The notes: generated from the letters alone by a model not told the origin. Counted from the first letter of the stretch, positions 1 through 9,002 are shown. The stretch: DNA of 64,000 bases from Claveliimonas acetigenes (GCF_025567385.1 NZ_JAOQJU010000001.1:124001-188000), one strand, 5' to 3'. A program made the numbers and translations.

Positions 1-387
1 AAATTATTAAAAAAGAAATTTGAAGCACAGAAAATTATGGGTTTATATGACCTGTTAAAATTAAATAAAGTATCTAAAAACTTGCAAATCAAGAAGATGA
101 GTGATGGTCAGAAGCAAAAAATAAAATTATTGGCGTTTTTATCAGCAGACCCTAAAGTGATTATATTAGATGAATTTACAAATGCTTTGGATAAAAATAG
201 TTCTATAGATTTGTATGAATTCCTTATGGAATATAAGAAAACTCATGAAGCGGTTATTATCAATATTACACATAATTTATCTGATTTAGAATATATGGAA
301 GGGAAATACTATTATATTAACAATCTGGAAATTACAGAAATTGCTTCTAAAGACGAGATTGTAGCTATGTATATAAGGGGGGAATAA
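1..387 (+). CDS. ABC transporter ATP-binding protein, C-terminal part (cut by window start)
   Basis: The frame is open from base 1, so the N-terminus and Walker A lie outside the window. Visible are a signature-like motif MSDGQKQK (about nt 97), a Walker B VIILDEFTNALD (about nt 157) and the H-loop NITHN. It would power transport through the membrane protein that starts 2 bp after its stop. The cluster then continues with a radical SAM enzyme and an M50-like protease, which suggests export of, or immunity to, a modified peptide whose precursor is probably upstream. The ABC family call is secure; the substrate is inferred. Confidence 0.85.
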   Translation, partial: KLLKKKFEAQKIMGLYDLLKLNKVSKNLQIKKMSDGQKQKIKLLAFLSADPKVIILDEFTNALDKNSSIDLYEFLMEYKKTHEAVIINITHNLSDLEYMEGKYYYINNLEITEIASKDEIVAMYIRGE

Positions 388-388
388 T

Positions 389-1096
389 ATGGAAATAAGA
401 AAAAATATAAAAAATCACTTTTTTTTATTTTATTTACTTACTGTAGCAATCTGTTTTGTTCTAGGATATGTACTACTTGTAAGTCTGGATAAGATTTCCA
501 ATCCGACAATTAGTGAGCTATACGTTAGCATTTATACGGTAATCACACAGTTTGGAATGCTTATTTTTCCAGTATTGATTATTCAGTCTTTTGTATCAGA
601 TTACAAAAATAAAAATATCCTATTTTATAAACTTATGGGATACAATTGGCTTCGCTATTTTTTGACAAAAATTGTGGTGATATTAGCTTGGATGAGTATT
701 ATTGTTTTTGGTGGAGTTATAGGTATAAGTATTGTGTATCAGGATTTCTCTTATACTTTGGCAACTTTGTTCTACTTCGAAAGTGCAATTATTTATGAAA
801 TATTATTGGCAAGTATGTGGGGATTTTTGTTTAAAAGTGTTATTGGAGCCTATGTAGTAAATTTTGCTTTTTGGTTATTTTCAATGGTGGCTTCGATTGC
901 TAACCCCAAATTGAGCTTTTTGGTTAGGTATGACGCTTCAAATCCTGTTTTCATAAAGTTTAACCAGTACTTTAATACACGAAATAGCGATTATTTGATG
1001 ATTCAAGAAAATATTTTATATTCAATAGCATTATTTGCTACTGTATTATGTATAATTTTTATTTTTAGAAGGAGATGGGAAAAAAATGGAATTTAA
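389..1096 (+). CDS. ABC-2-type membrane protein (permease partner)
   Basis: 235 residues with about six hydrophobic segments (near 11-31, 48-66, 92-115, 128-150, 155-172 and 205-226) and no soluble domain. It starts 2 bp after the ATPase stop, behind a GGGGGAAT ribosome site, and overlaps the next gene by 11 bp, so the genes are translationally coupled. Hydrophobicity and position mark it as the permease half of an ABC transporter. No substrate can be read from the sequence. The family is divergent, so this rests on context more than on motifs. Confidence 0.65.
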   Translation: MEIRKNIKNHFFLFYLLTVAICFVLGYVLLVSLDKISNPTISELYVSIYTVITQFGMLIFPVLIIQSFVSDYKNKNILFYKLMGYNWLRYFLTKIVVILAWMSIIVFGGVIGISIVYQDFSYTLATLFYFESAIIYEILLASMWGFLFKSVIGAYVVNFAFWLFSMVASIANPKLSFLVRYDASNPVFIKFNQYFNTRNSDYLMIQENILYSIALFATVLCIIFIFRRRWEKNGI

Positions 1097-2018
1097 AGGA
1101 TGTGGAATTTTATTAACTGAAAATTGTAATGCAAGATGTAAAATGTGTTGTGACTCAAGAGGGCTTGTAAGAGGTAAAACTCTTACAATAGAGGAATTAG
1201 ATTTGATTCTAAAAAATATTAAGGAATGTCCGTCTATAGATCTCATTGGTGTGACTGGCGGTGAACCTATGCTATATCCTGATTTGGTAGAGCATATAAT
1301 TAATTTTGATTATGGTAGAAAAGTTGGAATTACAATTAAAACTAATGGATTCTGGGGAAAGGACATCAATAAGGCAAGAAATTTTATTGAAAGAAATAAA
1401 TCTAAGATAAAAATGATTTCCTTTAGTTATGATCAATTTCATAAGGAATTTATTGATTTGCAGAATATCTTAAATATTGTAGATATTGCAAATGATTTAG
1501 AGGTAAGTACGGAAATTGTTGGTTGCTTCTTAAAAGATGGTATTCAGCCAGGTGATATTATCAATGAGATGGGGGAACATGCCTTTAAGACAAATTATGC
1601 ATATCAACCAGTTATTAATACCGGATCAGCAGAGATATTTTCTGATTCCCAGTTTATAAAAGTTATTGATTTGAAGAAACATGAAGCGCGCTGTATTGGA
1701 CTTTTAGATCGAACATTATTGATTAATGCAAAGTTAGAAGTATATCCATGTTGCTCACAAGTCGTAGAAAATACGCTTTTATTAATGGGAAATTTACATG
1801 AAGAGAGCTTGAGTGCAATCATTCAGTCTATAGATTATAATAAGGTTTTACATAAAATCTATACAGAAGGTTTTACACCATTTTTGGAATTATTAAAGAA
1901 AAAGAATATAGAATATCCGCAGAGTTTGACTTCTCCGTGTGAGCTATGTGGATTTTTATTTAAAGATGATTGGTTTTTAAGATTGCTGAAGGAAGAAGGA
2001 TATTTTGAAAATATTTAA
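1086..2018 (+). CDS. Radical SAM protein, probable peptide-modifying enzyme
   Basis: 310 residues. The CX3CX2C cluster motif is ENCNARCKMC (Cys14, Cys18, Cys21) and GGEP follows near residue 59, the usual SAM-binding region. Further cysteine groups near the C-terminus (YPCCSQ and PCELCG) could bind a second Fe-S cluster, as in SPASM or twitch domains. It lies between an ABC permease (11-bp overlap) and an M50-like protease (14-bp overlap), a typical setting for a RiPP maturase. No precursor is visible inside the window; it may lie before base 1. Substrate and bond type are unknown. Confidence 0.85.
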   Translation: MEFKGCGILLTENCNARCKMCCDSRGLVRGKTLTIEELDLILKNIKECPSIDLIGVTGGEPMLYPDLVEHIINFDYGRKVGITIKTNGFWGKDINKARNFIERNKSKIKMISFSYDQFHKEFIDLQNILNIVDIANDLEVSTEIVGCFLKDGIQPGDIINEMGEHAFKTNYAYQPVINTGSAEIFSDSQFIKVIDLKKHEARCIGLLDRTLLINAKLEVYPCCSQVVENTLLLMGNLHEESLSAIIQSIDYNKVLHKIYTEGFTPFLELLKKKNIEYPQSLTSPCELCGFLFKDDWFLRLLKEEGYFENI

Positions 2019-2712
2019 ATATGAAGAATATACCATAGCTCAGGACAGTAAAAGAGATTTTACGATTGTAGAAAAAAATAATAATTTCTTTAAATTGGAT
2101 AATGCAACATTTGATTCACTGTTCGGAAAGGAAAAACTGGAGTTCGTAAAAAATGATAAAGATAATATACTATATATGATGGGAATGATTTTCATGATTC
2201 TTCTGACATTATATTTATATTTTAGAACTACAACGTATTCTATTATAGATGTAAATTTTCTTCCAGCAACTTTAGTTTTAATAATAAATATATTTATTCA
2301 TGAACTTGGACATGTATTATTTTTGAAAAAATTTTATCCTAAAAGTCGAGTCAAAATAGGGTTTAAATTTATGTTTATTTGGCCTGCATTTTATGTAGAT
2401 ACTTCATATAGCTATATGGTTTCTAAATACAAAAGGATTGCAATTTATCTGGCTGGAAATTTTATGAATTGTATTTATGTATTGCTTGTACTATTATTTT
2501 TTCCAAAACAGCTACCGTATTGTTATTTGGTGATTTCTAATGTGCTGGTGAATTTCATTCCAATAGTAAAAAGTGATGGATATTATGCAGTTGTTACATT
2601 ATTCAATAAAACAAATATAAAAAAAGACAAAGTAGCTACCACATTAGAAGATGCTATTAGAGGTATAATTATGTTTGGCGTTTTAGGGATTTTTTCATGG
2701 TTATCACAATAG
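2005..2712 (+). CDS. Membrane metalloprotease, M50/site-2-protease-like
   Basis: 235 residues, several membrane segments and an intramembrane zinc motif HELGH (His99, Glu100, His103). A later KSDGYY segment resembles the NPDG-type motif that gives the third zinc ligand in M50 proteases. It overlaps the radical SAM gene by 14 bp. Its small N-terminal domain (about residues 1-55) is soluble. M50-like proteins occur in several RiPP clusters, where leader processing or immunity has been proposed; either would fit. The protease call is good; the role is inferred. Confidence 0.75.
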   Translation: MKIFKYEEYTIAQDSKRDFTIVEKNNNFFKLDNATFDSLFGKEKLEFVKNDKDNILYMMGMIFMILLTLYLYFRTTTYSIIDVNFLPATLVLIINIFIHELGHVLFLKKFYPKSRVKIGFKFMFIWPAFYVDTSYSYMVSKYKRIAIYLAGNFMNCIYVLLVLLFFPKQLPYCYLVISNVLVNFIPIVKSDGYYAVVTLFNKTNIKKDKVATTLEDAIRGIIMFGVLGIFSWLSQ

Positions 2713-2723
2713 GGAGGAAAAAT

Positions 2724-3935
2724 ATGGAAAAGATATTATTTACATCAGAATCAGTTACCGAGGGACATCCAGATAAAATTTGTGATGCAATTTCCGATGC
2801 GATATTAGATGCACTGATTGAAAAAGATCCAATGAGTCGTGTTGCCTGCGAAACCAGTATAACTACAGGATTAGTATTAGTTATGGGGGAGATAACAACG
2901 CAAGCATATATTGATATTCCTCAGATTGTTAGAGAAACCCTTCGTAACATTGGATACACAAGGGGAAAATATGGATTTGATGCTGATACCTGTGGAGTTA
3001 TTACATGTATTGATGAGCAGTCTAAGGATATTGCACAGGGGGTAAATGAAGCATTAGAAGTAAAAGAGCAGAATGAGTGCGAAAATGCAAAAAGTATGTT
3101 AGGTGCCGGTGATCAGGGGATGATGTTCGGTTATGCAACGAATGAAACAGATGAATTTATGCCGTATGCTATTTCGTTGGCTCATAAATTAGCTAGACAG
3201 CTTGCGAAAGTCCGCAAAAATGGAACTCTTGCTTATCTTAGACCAGATGGGAAAACGCAGGTTACAGTAGAGTATAATGAGCAAGGGAAACCTGTACGAT
3301 TAGAAGCGGTGGTTTTGTCTACACAGCACGATCCTGAAATATCTCAGGAACAGATACAAAAAGACATTAAACATTATGTCTTCGATTGTGTTTTACCTCA
3401 GAGAATGGTAGATTCTGAAACCAAATTTTACGTAAATCCTACGGGACGTTTTGTAATTGGTGGACCGCATGGTGATAGTGGTTTAACAGGGCGGAAAATT
3501 ATTGTGGACACATATGGAGGATATGCTCATCATGGCGGCGGAGCTTTTTCTGGAAAGGATTGTACAAAAGTAGATAGGTCAGCAGCATATGCAGCTCGTT
3601 ATATTGCTAAAAATATTGTAGCGGCAGATTTGGCACATAAATGTGAAATTCAACTTTCATATGCAATTGGTGTAGCAAAGCCAATCTCAATAGGAATTAA
3701 TACATTTGGAACAGGTGAATTGCCAGAGGATATGTTAATTCATATTATAAGAGATAATTTTGACTTGAGTCCTACTGGTATTATAAAAATGCTTGATTTA
3801 AGACAGCCTATATATAAGCAGGTGTCAGCATATGGACATTTTGGAAGATTAGATTTAGATTTACCATGGGAAAGATTAGATAAGGTAGAGGATTTAAAAA
3901 AATATAAGAATGATACAGAAAAAGGCACTGATTAG
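2724..3935 (+). CDS. metK: S-adenosylmethionine synthetase
   Basis: Makes S-adenosylmethionine from methionine and ATP in the cytoplasm. It begins with the family's hallmark LFTSESVTEGHPDKICD and contains GAGDQGMMFGYA and GGGAFSGKD, the conserved ATP/metal loops. At 403 residues it is full length. The start at 2724 has an AGGGAGG site 7 bp upstream; the reading frame could begin at 2697 but that has no ribosome site. It is the last gene of a radical SAM cluster, so it may supply SAM to the maturase, or be a second metK copy carried with it. The stop lies inside the terminator stem. Confidence 0.95.
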   Translation: MEKILFTSESVTEGHPDKICDAISDAILDALIEKDPMSRVACETSITTGLVLVMGEITTQAYIDIPQIVRETLRNIGYTRGKYGFDADTCGVITCIDEQSKDIAQGVNEALEVKEQNECENAKSMLGAGDQGMMFGYATNETDEFMPYAISLAHKLARQLAKVRKNGTLAYLRPDGKTQVTVEYNEQGKPVRLEAVVLSTQHDPEISQEQIQKDIKHYVFDCVLPQRMVDSETKFYVNPTGRFVIGGPHGDSGLTGRKIIVDTYGGYAHHGGGAFSGKDCTKVDRSAAYAARYIAKNIVAADLAHKCEIQLSYAIGVAKPISIGINTFGTGELPEDMLIHIIRDNFDLSPTGIIKMLDLRQPIYKQVSAYGHFGRLDLDLPWERLDKVEDLKKYKNDTEKGTD

Positions 3936-3946
3936 TGCCTTTTGTT
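3920..3946 (+). terminator. Intrinsic terminator after metK
   Basis: A perfect 10-bp stem AAAAGGCACT/AGTGCCTTTT (3920-3929 and 3934-3943) with a 4-nt loop and T-rich tail. The metK stop codon is in the loop/stem junction. It closes the first cluster. Confidence 0.8.
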
Positions 3947-3970
3947 ATGCGCTGGAGAAGACGAAAAAGA

Positions 3971-4036
3971 ATTCATGGACAAAAATCCCTGAATTTATGG
4001 ACATAATAAGAAAAAAGCAAAAGGTTTTGCTATAAT
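3971..4036 (+). promoter_or_regulatory. agr locus 1 promoter with a LytTR-like direct repeat
   Basis: Two near-identical half-sites, TTCATGGACA at 3972 and TTTATGGACA at 3994, are 22 bp apart, followed by a TATAAT -10 box at 4031-4036. LytTR regulators bind paired direct repeats about two helical turns apart. The likely binder is the LytTR protein at 5442. The half-site sequence and the spacing to the -10 box (37 bp) differ from the TTACAT-type sites of locus 3, so specificity probably differs. Confidence 0.5.
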
Positions 4037-4060
4037 TCATGACATAGGGAGGGATTAAAA

Positions 4061-4657
4061 GTGTTAAATAAAGTGTCCAGTAAACTTGCAAAAAGAATAG
4101 CAGATGGCTCGGAAAGGAGAAAAGAAGCTGTTTATACTTATGGCATAGAAATTATTTTGTCAACAATGATTGGAATAAGTTCAATATTGATTGTGTCAGG
4201 TTTATTACACGAATTTAAATTAGGTGTAATATTCCTATTGGTGTTTGCACCATTGAGAGTATTTACGGGTGGATATCATGCAGTTACATATTTTAGATGC
4301 TTTTTGATTAGTAACATTTCGTATTTATTTTTATTACTTTTTAACAATATAATTTATACAAAGCTTCCATTAGAAATATGGTTGATTTTGCTAGTATTAA
4401 GTAGTTACTATATTGCTATCCATGCACCGGTGGTTAATGAAAATCAGCCTATTGGTGAAAATAAAAAAAGTCGGTGTAAGATTATGGCTAGGAATATTTT
4501 GAACATAAATGTCTTTGCTGCATTATTTTTATCAGTAGTAGATAAAGAGATCATGGGTATGATGGTATTAAGTATTTGTTTGGTAGCAGTATTTATGCTG
4601 ATTACTGATAAACCTAAATTTTTATTGTATACAAAGAAAGGAGTTATAGGACTATGA
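4061..4657 (+). CDS. agrB: AgrB-like autoinducer-processing membrane protease (locus 1)
   Basis: 198 residues with multiple membrane segments. AgrB cuts and cyclises the AgrD pro-peptide. The conserved FTGGYHA block with its catalytic His, and a Cys shortly after (YFRC), match the His/Cys dyad of the family. It starts with GTG behind AGGGAGGG and overlaps agrD by 4 bp (ATGA). Here agrB comes before agrD, unlike loci 2 and 3. The first ~25 residues are amphipathic and basic, as in other AgrB proteins. Confidence 0.92.
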   Translation: MLNKVSSKLAKRIADGSERRKEAVYTYGIEIILSTMIGISSILIVSGLLHEFKLGVIFLLVFAPLRVFTGGYHAVTYFRCFLISNISYLFLLLFNNIIYTKLPLEIWLILLVLSSYYIAIHAPVVNENQPIGENKKSRCKIMARNILNINVFAALFLSVVDKEIMGMMVLSICLVAVFMLITDKPKFLLYTKKGVIGL

Positions 4658-4758
4658 AATTTCTTGCTATGTGTATAGAAGCTTGTGCAATATGGGGAGC
4701 AAATTGTGCATCTGTTTGTCTTTCATATCAGCCTAAATTACCGGAATGTCTGAAATAA
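4654..4758 (+). CDS. agrD: AgrD-like cyclic autoinducer precursor (locus 1)
   Basis: 34 residues, too short for usual gene calling. It has a hydrophobic N-terminus, a short core, and the AgrD tail QPKLPECLK, which has the QPK(M/L)P block found in the other two AgrD peptides of this window. It overlaps agrB by ATGA. It is unusually cysteine-rich (Cys7, 11, 18, 22, 32). Cys22 lies only four residues before the QPK block, so whether the ring is CLSY, or begins at Ser20 or Cys18, cannot be decided by eye. Confidence 0.88.
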   Translation: MKFLAMCIEACAIWGANCASVCLSYQPKLPECLK

Positions 4759-4784
4759 GGTAAAGTTAATACATGTATATAAAT

Positions 4785-4822
4785 AAAAGATGCCAGAGTG
4801 TTGATATTCCGGCATCTTTTAT
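4785..4822 (+). terminator. Intrinsic terminator after agrD1
   Basis: Perfect 10-bp stem AAAAGATGCC/GGCATCTTTT (4785-4794 and 4811-4820) ending in T residues. It separates agrBD from the downstream sensing genes. Confidence 0.75.
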
Positions 4823-4852
4823 GCTAAATGAAGTATATAGGGAGGAATAGAA

Positions 4853-5389
4853 ATGCAGATAAGAGAGAATGGAGTATATATTGAAGCAATTAAATTAGCA
4901 GCAGGAAGTGTACAATATAAAGATATATCCGTAAAAGATACATTTATTGATGCTGTTTTTCAGTTGTATCAATACTATCAAAACACAGAAAATATTAAGT
5001 ATTTAGAAACTTCAATTTTGCATATACAGGCTTATTTAGAAATGGGATTTCCGTATGAAGAAGGGAAAGATGTTTTTGACCTTGTTTTAAAAGAGTTAGG
5101 AACTACAAGAGAGTTAAAATTCCCCCAAAAATTTTACTTTGCAAAAAAGGTAAAATTGAATAAAACTCAGGTACGATCTATGATAAAAAAGTGGCCAGCA
5201 TCTCCGCATCAAGAAATGAAAATAGATGAGGTAGTAGCAGATATTATAACAAAAGTAAAGCAACATGAAACAGGGATTTATTATTATAAATGCGCAGTAA
5301 CAAAAGACATGTATGAATTGGTAATAAATGAAAAAGAAATGTTTTTCCATGATTTAAGGAGAGGAATTTTTTATACATTTATGATTTAA
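4853..5389 (+). CDS. Unknown protein inside agr locus 1
   Basis: 178 residues, soluble, rich in Lys, Tyr and helix-forming residues, with no signal peptide or clear membrane segment. I recognise no family. It has a good AGGGAGG site and sits between agrBD and the regulator/kinase pair, where agr loci normally have nothing. Both flanks are non-coding: a terminator before it and a TATAAT-like box (5408) after it. A role in autoinducer sensing or in a response of this locus is only a positional guess. Confidence 0.7.
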   Translation: MQIRENGVYIEAIKLAAGSVQYKDISVKDTFIDAVFQLYQYYQNTENIKYLETSILHIQAYLEMGFPYEEGKDVFDLVLKELGTTRELKFPQKFYFAKKVKLNKTQVRSMIKKWPASPHQEMKIDEVVADIITKVKQHETGIYYYKCAVTKDMYELVINEKEMFFHDLRRGIFYTFMI

Positions 5390-5441
5390 CAAATCACTAG
5401 AATCTGCTATAATAAAGTGATTGCTCATAAGGAGGCGTATC

Positions 5442-6161
5442 ATGATTTACATTGCTATATGTGATGATAACGAAAAAACAGTAGAAATATTAAAGAAAAA
5501 AGTAATGGAATTTTTAAAAAAGAGTAACGAATTTGCAGACATAACGGTTTATACTCAGAGTGAGAATTTACAATATGATATTCAGGAAGGGAAATATTAT
5601 GATCTAATCCTTAGTGACATTGAAATGCCTAATATAGACGGTATGAATTTAGCTGCATATGTTAAAAGGTATTTACCGGAAGTGCTAATCATATTTATTA
5701 CATCACATTTAAAATATGCCGTAGATGCATTTGAATTGTCAATCTTTAGATATATACCCAAAAACTCAATAGGCTCTAGGTTACCACAGGCGTTGAAGGA
5801 TGCTATCAATATGATAAAGATACAGACAGATGAATTTTATGCAATAAAAACACCAACTAGAGTAGAAAAAATACCTTATCATAAGATTTTGTATATTCAA
5901 AGAGAAGGAAAAAATTCTGTAATAACATTATTAGATAATTCAGTGACCAAGGTAAGAAAGAGTCTTACACAGGTGTTTAAAGAATTTCGATCTGATGATT
6001 TTGTATATGTTGATCGTGGGGATATTGTTAATCTAGCCCATATTATGGGAATAAAAGATGGAATTGTAGAACTGAAGAATGGAATTCGTTTGCCAGCAAG
6101 CCAGGCAAAACTGGAACAAATAAAAACGAAGTTAAGTGACTTCTGGAGTGAACAGATATGA
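5442..6161 (+). CDS. LytTR-family response regulator (AgrA-like, locus 1)
   Basis: Receiver domain at residues 1-120 with acidic pocket CDDNEK and phosphoacceptor Asp59 in LSDIEMP. A C-terminal LytTR DNA-binding domain follows (about 135-239). The start at 5442 has AAGGAGG 7 bp upstream; the frame is open to 5421 without a ribosome site. It overlaps the kinase gene by 4 bp. A TATAAT box at 5408-5413 suggests its own promoter. Expected to bind paired direct repeats such as those at 3972/3994. Confidence 0.92.
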   Translation: MIYIAICDDNEKTVEILKKKVMEFLKKSNEFADITVYTQSENLQYDIQEGKYYDLILSDIEMPNIDGMNLAAYVKRYLPEVLIIFITSHLKYAVDAFELSIFRYIPKNSIGSRLPQALKDAINMIKIQTDEFYAIKTPTRVEKIPYHKILYIQREGKNSVITLLDNSVTKVRKSLTQVFKEFRSDDFVYVDRGDIVNLAHIMGIKDGIVELKNGIRLPASQAKLEQIKTKLSDFWSEQI

Positions 6162-7468
6162 ATATTGTATATAATGGAATTGAAATTTTAGCAAGTTCTG
6201 TTGAAGTATTTGTATTATATAAAATATATAGTATTTTGTTATATAAGCAACGAGGAAAGCAAAACTTTATATTAGATAGAGAATTAGCAATAATAGGAAC
6301 TGTATTAATACAAATTTGCAATCATGTATCAATATTTTCTTATTTTACGATTATATTATTTGTATTATATATGAGTATTACCGCTAAAATTATCTACAGG
6401 AGAAAGTATATAGAACTATTTTCAATCGCAAGTTTTTATGTATTATGTTTAAGCTGTTTCGACTTTTTGATTTTTACTCTTGTATCGATTTTTTATGGTG
6501 GCTATGATACATTTACCGCGCTAGTTTCTACAAGAGGAATTTTACGTGTAGTAATGATTTGTGTTATAAAGTTTTTATGGATACTGCTGTATTTTATGAT
6601 AAAGAAATATTTATATTCTTTTTCATTGAAGAAGAACTATGTATATACAATTTTAATTATATCCTGTGCGGGATTTTTGGGATTTGTATACTTAGTTAAT
6701 CAAACATTTAAGGCATTTAATTATACAATGGCAGGTGTGTGGTTTGTATTTATAGCTCTTTGGTCATTACTTTTTTTTACAGTTTATTTTGTAATAGAAA
6801 GCAAAGAAGAAAAAATGAAATTAGATTTTGCAGAAATGCGAAATGAACTGCTCGAAGAAAATTATAAAACTATTAATGAAATTTATACAGGTAATGCAAA
6901 GCTATACCATGATTTAAATAACCATTTGAATGTATTATATCAGCTTTTAGATGAAGAAAAAACGTTGGAGGCAAAGAATTATATTACAGAAATAAGTCGC
7001 CCAATAATGCAATTATCGAAAACTACTTGGACAGGAATAGACGTTGTTGACGTAGTGATTAATAGTAAATTGGGAAAAATGAAGGAAAAAGGAATTACCT
7101 GTAATGTGAATGTGGAATTCCCGCAGAATACCAATATTAAACCACATGATATGTGCACAATATTGGCAAACTTATTGGATAATGCGATTGAAGCTTCTGA
7201 AAAATTGAAAATACCTGGAAATATTTCGTTGACTATACGCCGGATTAATCACTTTTTACTTATAAAGGTTTCTAATGCGTGTGAAGAAAATAAAGAGTCA
7301 TTTGCACATTTTCCTTCAACAACAAAGAAAAATAGAGAATTTCATGGTTGGGGACTTCCGAGTGTAAAAGATGCAGTTGAAAAATATAATGGTACACTAA
7401 AGTGCATAAATGAGGAAAAACAATTCATAGTAAAAATTATGTTGTTTTTTGAAAAAAATACAAATTAA
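6158..7468 (+). CDS. AgrC-like sensor histidine kinase (locus 1)
   Basis: 436 residues. About six N-terminal membrane segments (residues 1-215), a coiled linker, then a phosphoacceptor block YHDLNNHLN and a GHKL ATPase domain with N-box LANLLDNAIEA and G-box WGLPSV. This is the architecture of AgrC-type kinases that sense cyclic peptides through the membrane domain. It overlaps the regulator by 4 bp, and a terminator lies 130 bp downstream. The likely ligand is the product of agrD at 4654. Confidence 0.92.
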   Translation: MNIVYNGIEILASSVEVFVLYKIYSILLYKQRGKQNFILDRELAIIGTVLIQICNHVSIFSYFTIILFVLYMSITAKIIYRRKYIELFSIASFYVLCLSCFDFLIFTLVSIFYGGYDTFTALVSTRGILRVVMICVIKFLWILLYFMIKKYLYSFSLKKNYVYTILIISCAGFLGFVYLVNQTFKAFNYTMAGVWFVFIALWSLLFFTVYFVIESKEEKMKLDFAEMRNELLEENYKTINEIYTGNAKLYHDLNNHLNVLYQLLDEEKTLEAKNYITEISRPIMQLSKTTWTGIDVVDVVINSKLGKMKEKGITCNVNVEFPQNTNIKPHDMCTILANLLDNAIEASEKLKIPGNISLTIRRINHFLLIKVSNACEENKESFAHFPSTTKKNREFHGWGLPSVKDAVEKYNGTLKCINEEKQFIVKIMLFFEKNTN

Positions 7469-7599
7469 AATAGCCAAAGTGGGAAATTACAATCTTATTT
7501 TTATGTTTTGATGGAAAAACGTAGTAAATGAAATTAAAGACATTTAATTATATTAAAAAAGAATAGTAGGACACTTATAATCGGTGATATAGAGAATAA

Positions 7600-7635
7600 G
7601 AAAAGAATGTTGCAAAAGCGATATTCTTTTTTTTA
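7600..7635 (+). terminator. Intrinsic terminator after agr locus 1
   Basis: AAAAGAAT (7601-7608) pairs with ATTCTTTT (7623-7630), followed by a long T run. The rest of 7469-7714 shows no gene. Confidence 0.65.
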
Positions 7636-7714
7636 TTCAATATTTTGAAATAGAACGAAACCAAACTCCAATCCTTTCCGTATTGATAAAAAACAGACAG
7701 ATGGGATTTGGACA

Positions 7715-8275
7715 ATGGATGAAATTATTTTAATGAGAAAACTGAAGAGGAAAGATGAATGGGCATTGGGAAAAATCATTGATTTATATAGTTCCTATAT
7801 CACATATATCGTCTGGGAATTACTGCATAAAAAAGGTACCAAGGAAGATATAGAGGAGGTGGTTGCAGATACTTTTATTTCCCTATGGCTGACAGCAGAA
7901 AGGATTAATTATAAAAAGTACAGCAGTGTCAAATCGTATCTGGGAATGATTGCAAGAAATAAGGCGAAAGATTGGTTAAGAGCTTATCGTGGAGAAATTC
8001 TGGAACTTAATGATGATATTCTTTTGATTGATGGTGATGTAGAGCACTTGATTTTACAGAAAGAGCAACAGTTGATCATTGGAAGAACATTGGAGAAATT
8101 AAGAGAGACGGATAGAAAAATTTTTATTATGTATTATTATCGGTATAAAAAAATAGAAGAGATTGCAGAAACATTAAAAATGAATCCTCAAACAGTAAAG
8201 ACCCGTCTGCGGAGAGGAAGAGAAACTCTGAAAAGGATTCTTCTGGAGGAGGGATATGATGCCAGTGAAGTTTAA
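7715..8275 (+). CDS. ECF-type RNA polymerase sigma factor
   Basis: 186 residues with a sigma region 2 (DIEEVVADTFISLW near 48-61) and a region 4 helix-turn-helix (IEEIAETLKMNPQTVKTR near 145-162). Such factors redirect RNA polymerase in response to envelope or other stress. The next gene overlaps by 20 bp and has the layout of a membrane-anchored anti-sigma/effector, the usual ECF arrangement. Only a weak ribosome site precedes the start. The trigger is unknown. Confidence 0.9.
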   Translation: MDEIILMRKLKRKDEWALGKIIDLYSSYITYIVWELLHKKGTKEDIEEVVADTFISLWLTAERINYKKYSSVKSYLGMIARNKAKDWLRAYRGEILELNDDILLIDGDVEHLILQKEQQLIIGRTLEKLRETDRKIFIMYYYRYKKIEEIAETLKMNPQTVKTRLRRGRETLKRILLEEGYDASEV

Positions 8276-8999
8276 AATAAGTGAAATGTTTGATAATTCC
8301 TGTGAGCTATTTGAAAATGAAATGCAACATAAAAATATTGAAAGTGAGAAGCGAATAAAAGAAATTGTTTTTCTTGAGATAGGTCACACCAAAGCCAAAA
8401 GAAATCGCAGGAGATATATAGCTGTTTTGGCAGCGGCAATGGGAATTGGAGGAATCACTGTTGGGGCACATGAAGTTTTAAAATCTGCAGGTGAAATCAA
8501 AAATAATGAGGAAGTGGTTTTAGAAAATCAGAACGGACTTGCTTTATATGAAAAGGAAAACAGCGGAGCTATACAAATGGAAGTGGAAACGGACATCATT
8601 TTACCAGAAAATTTATATAAAGATGGAATTCCTATTGCAAAATATATTATGGAATTAAAAACAGAGCGTAACGGATCAGTGCCAGAGTGTTATTTGGATA
8701 ACGGAACCATGATTGTTCTTATAGATTTTGATGGAGATACTTGGAATATGAAAACAGGGGATACTTTTATATTAGATTTCATACAGTCTGATAGTGATGA
8801 GAGAGGTAAAGCAAGAACATTGGAGATTGGATATATTTTTAATGGAGAGGTGATAGATGAGAAGGTTATATCAGAAACAGAAAATAAGATAATCCTGGAT
8901 ATTCCTAAATCAGGACAATATGGTGTATATTTAAAAAATGTATCTAGTGACAGAGTGACGATTTCGCAAGGAATATTGACTGTAGAAAGGGGAAAGTGA
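8256..8999 (+). CDS. Single-pass membrane protein, probable anti-sigma factor
   Basis: 247 residues: a cytoplasmic N-terminal part (1-50), one membrane segment (about 53-70, after the basic run RNRRR) and an extracytoplasmic domain of about 175 residues rich in beta-forming sequence. It overlaps the sigma gene by 20 bp. GGAGGAGGG precedes two adjacent ATGs (8256 and 8259). No zinc-binding HXXXCXXC motif is visible, so it is not a ZAS-type anti-sigma. The role is inferred from topology and position. Confidence 0.7.
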   Translation: MMPVKFKISEMFDNSCELFENEMQHKNIESEKRIKEIVFLEIGHTKAKRNRRRYIAVLAAAMGIGGITVGAHEVLKSAGEIKNNEEVVLENQNGLALYEKENSGAIQMEVETDIILPENLYKDGIPIAKYIMELKTERNGSVPECYLDNGTMIVLIDFDGDTWNMKTGDTFILDFIQSDSDERGKARTLEIGYIFNGEVIDEKVISETENKIILDIPKSGQYGVYLKNVSSDRVTISQGILTVERGK

Positions 9000-9002
9000 A
9001 AG

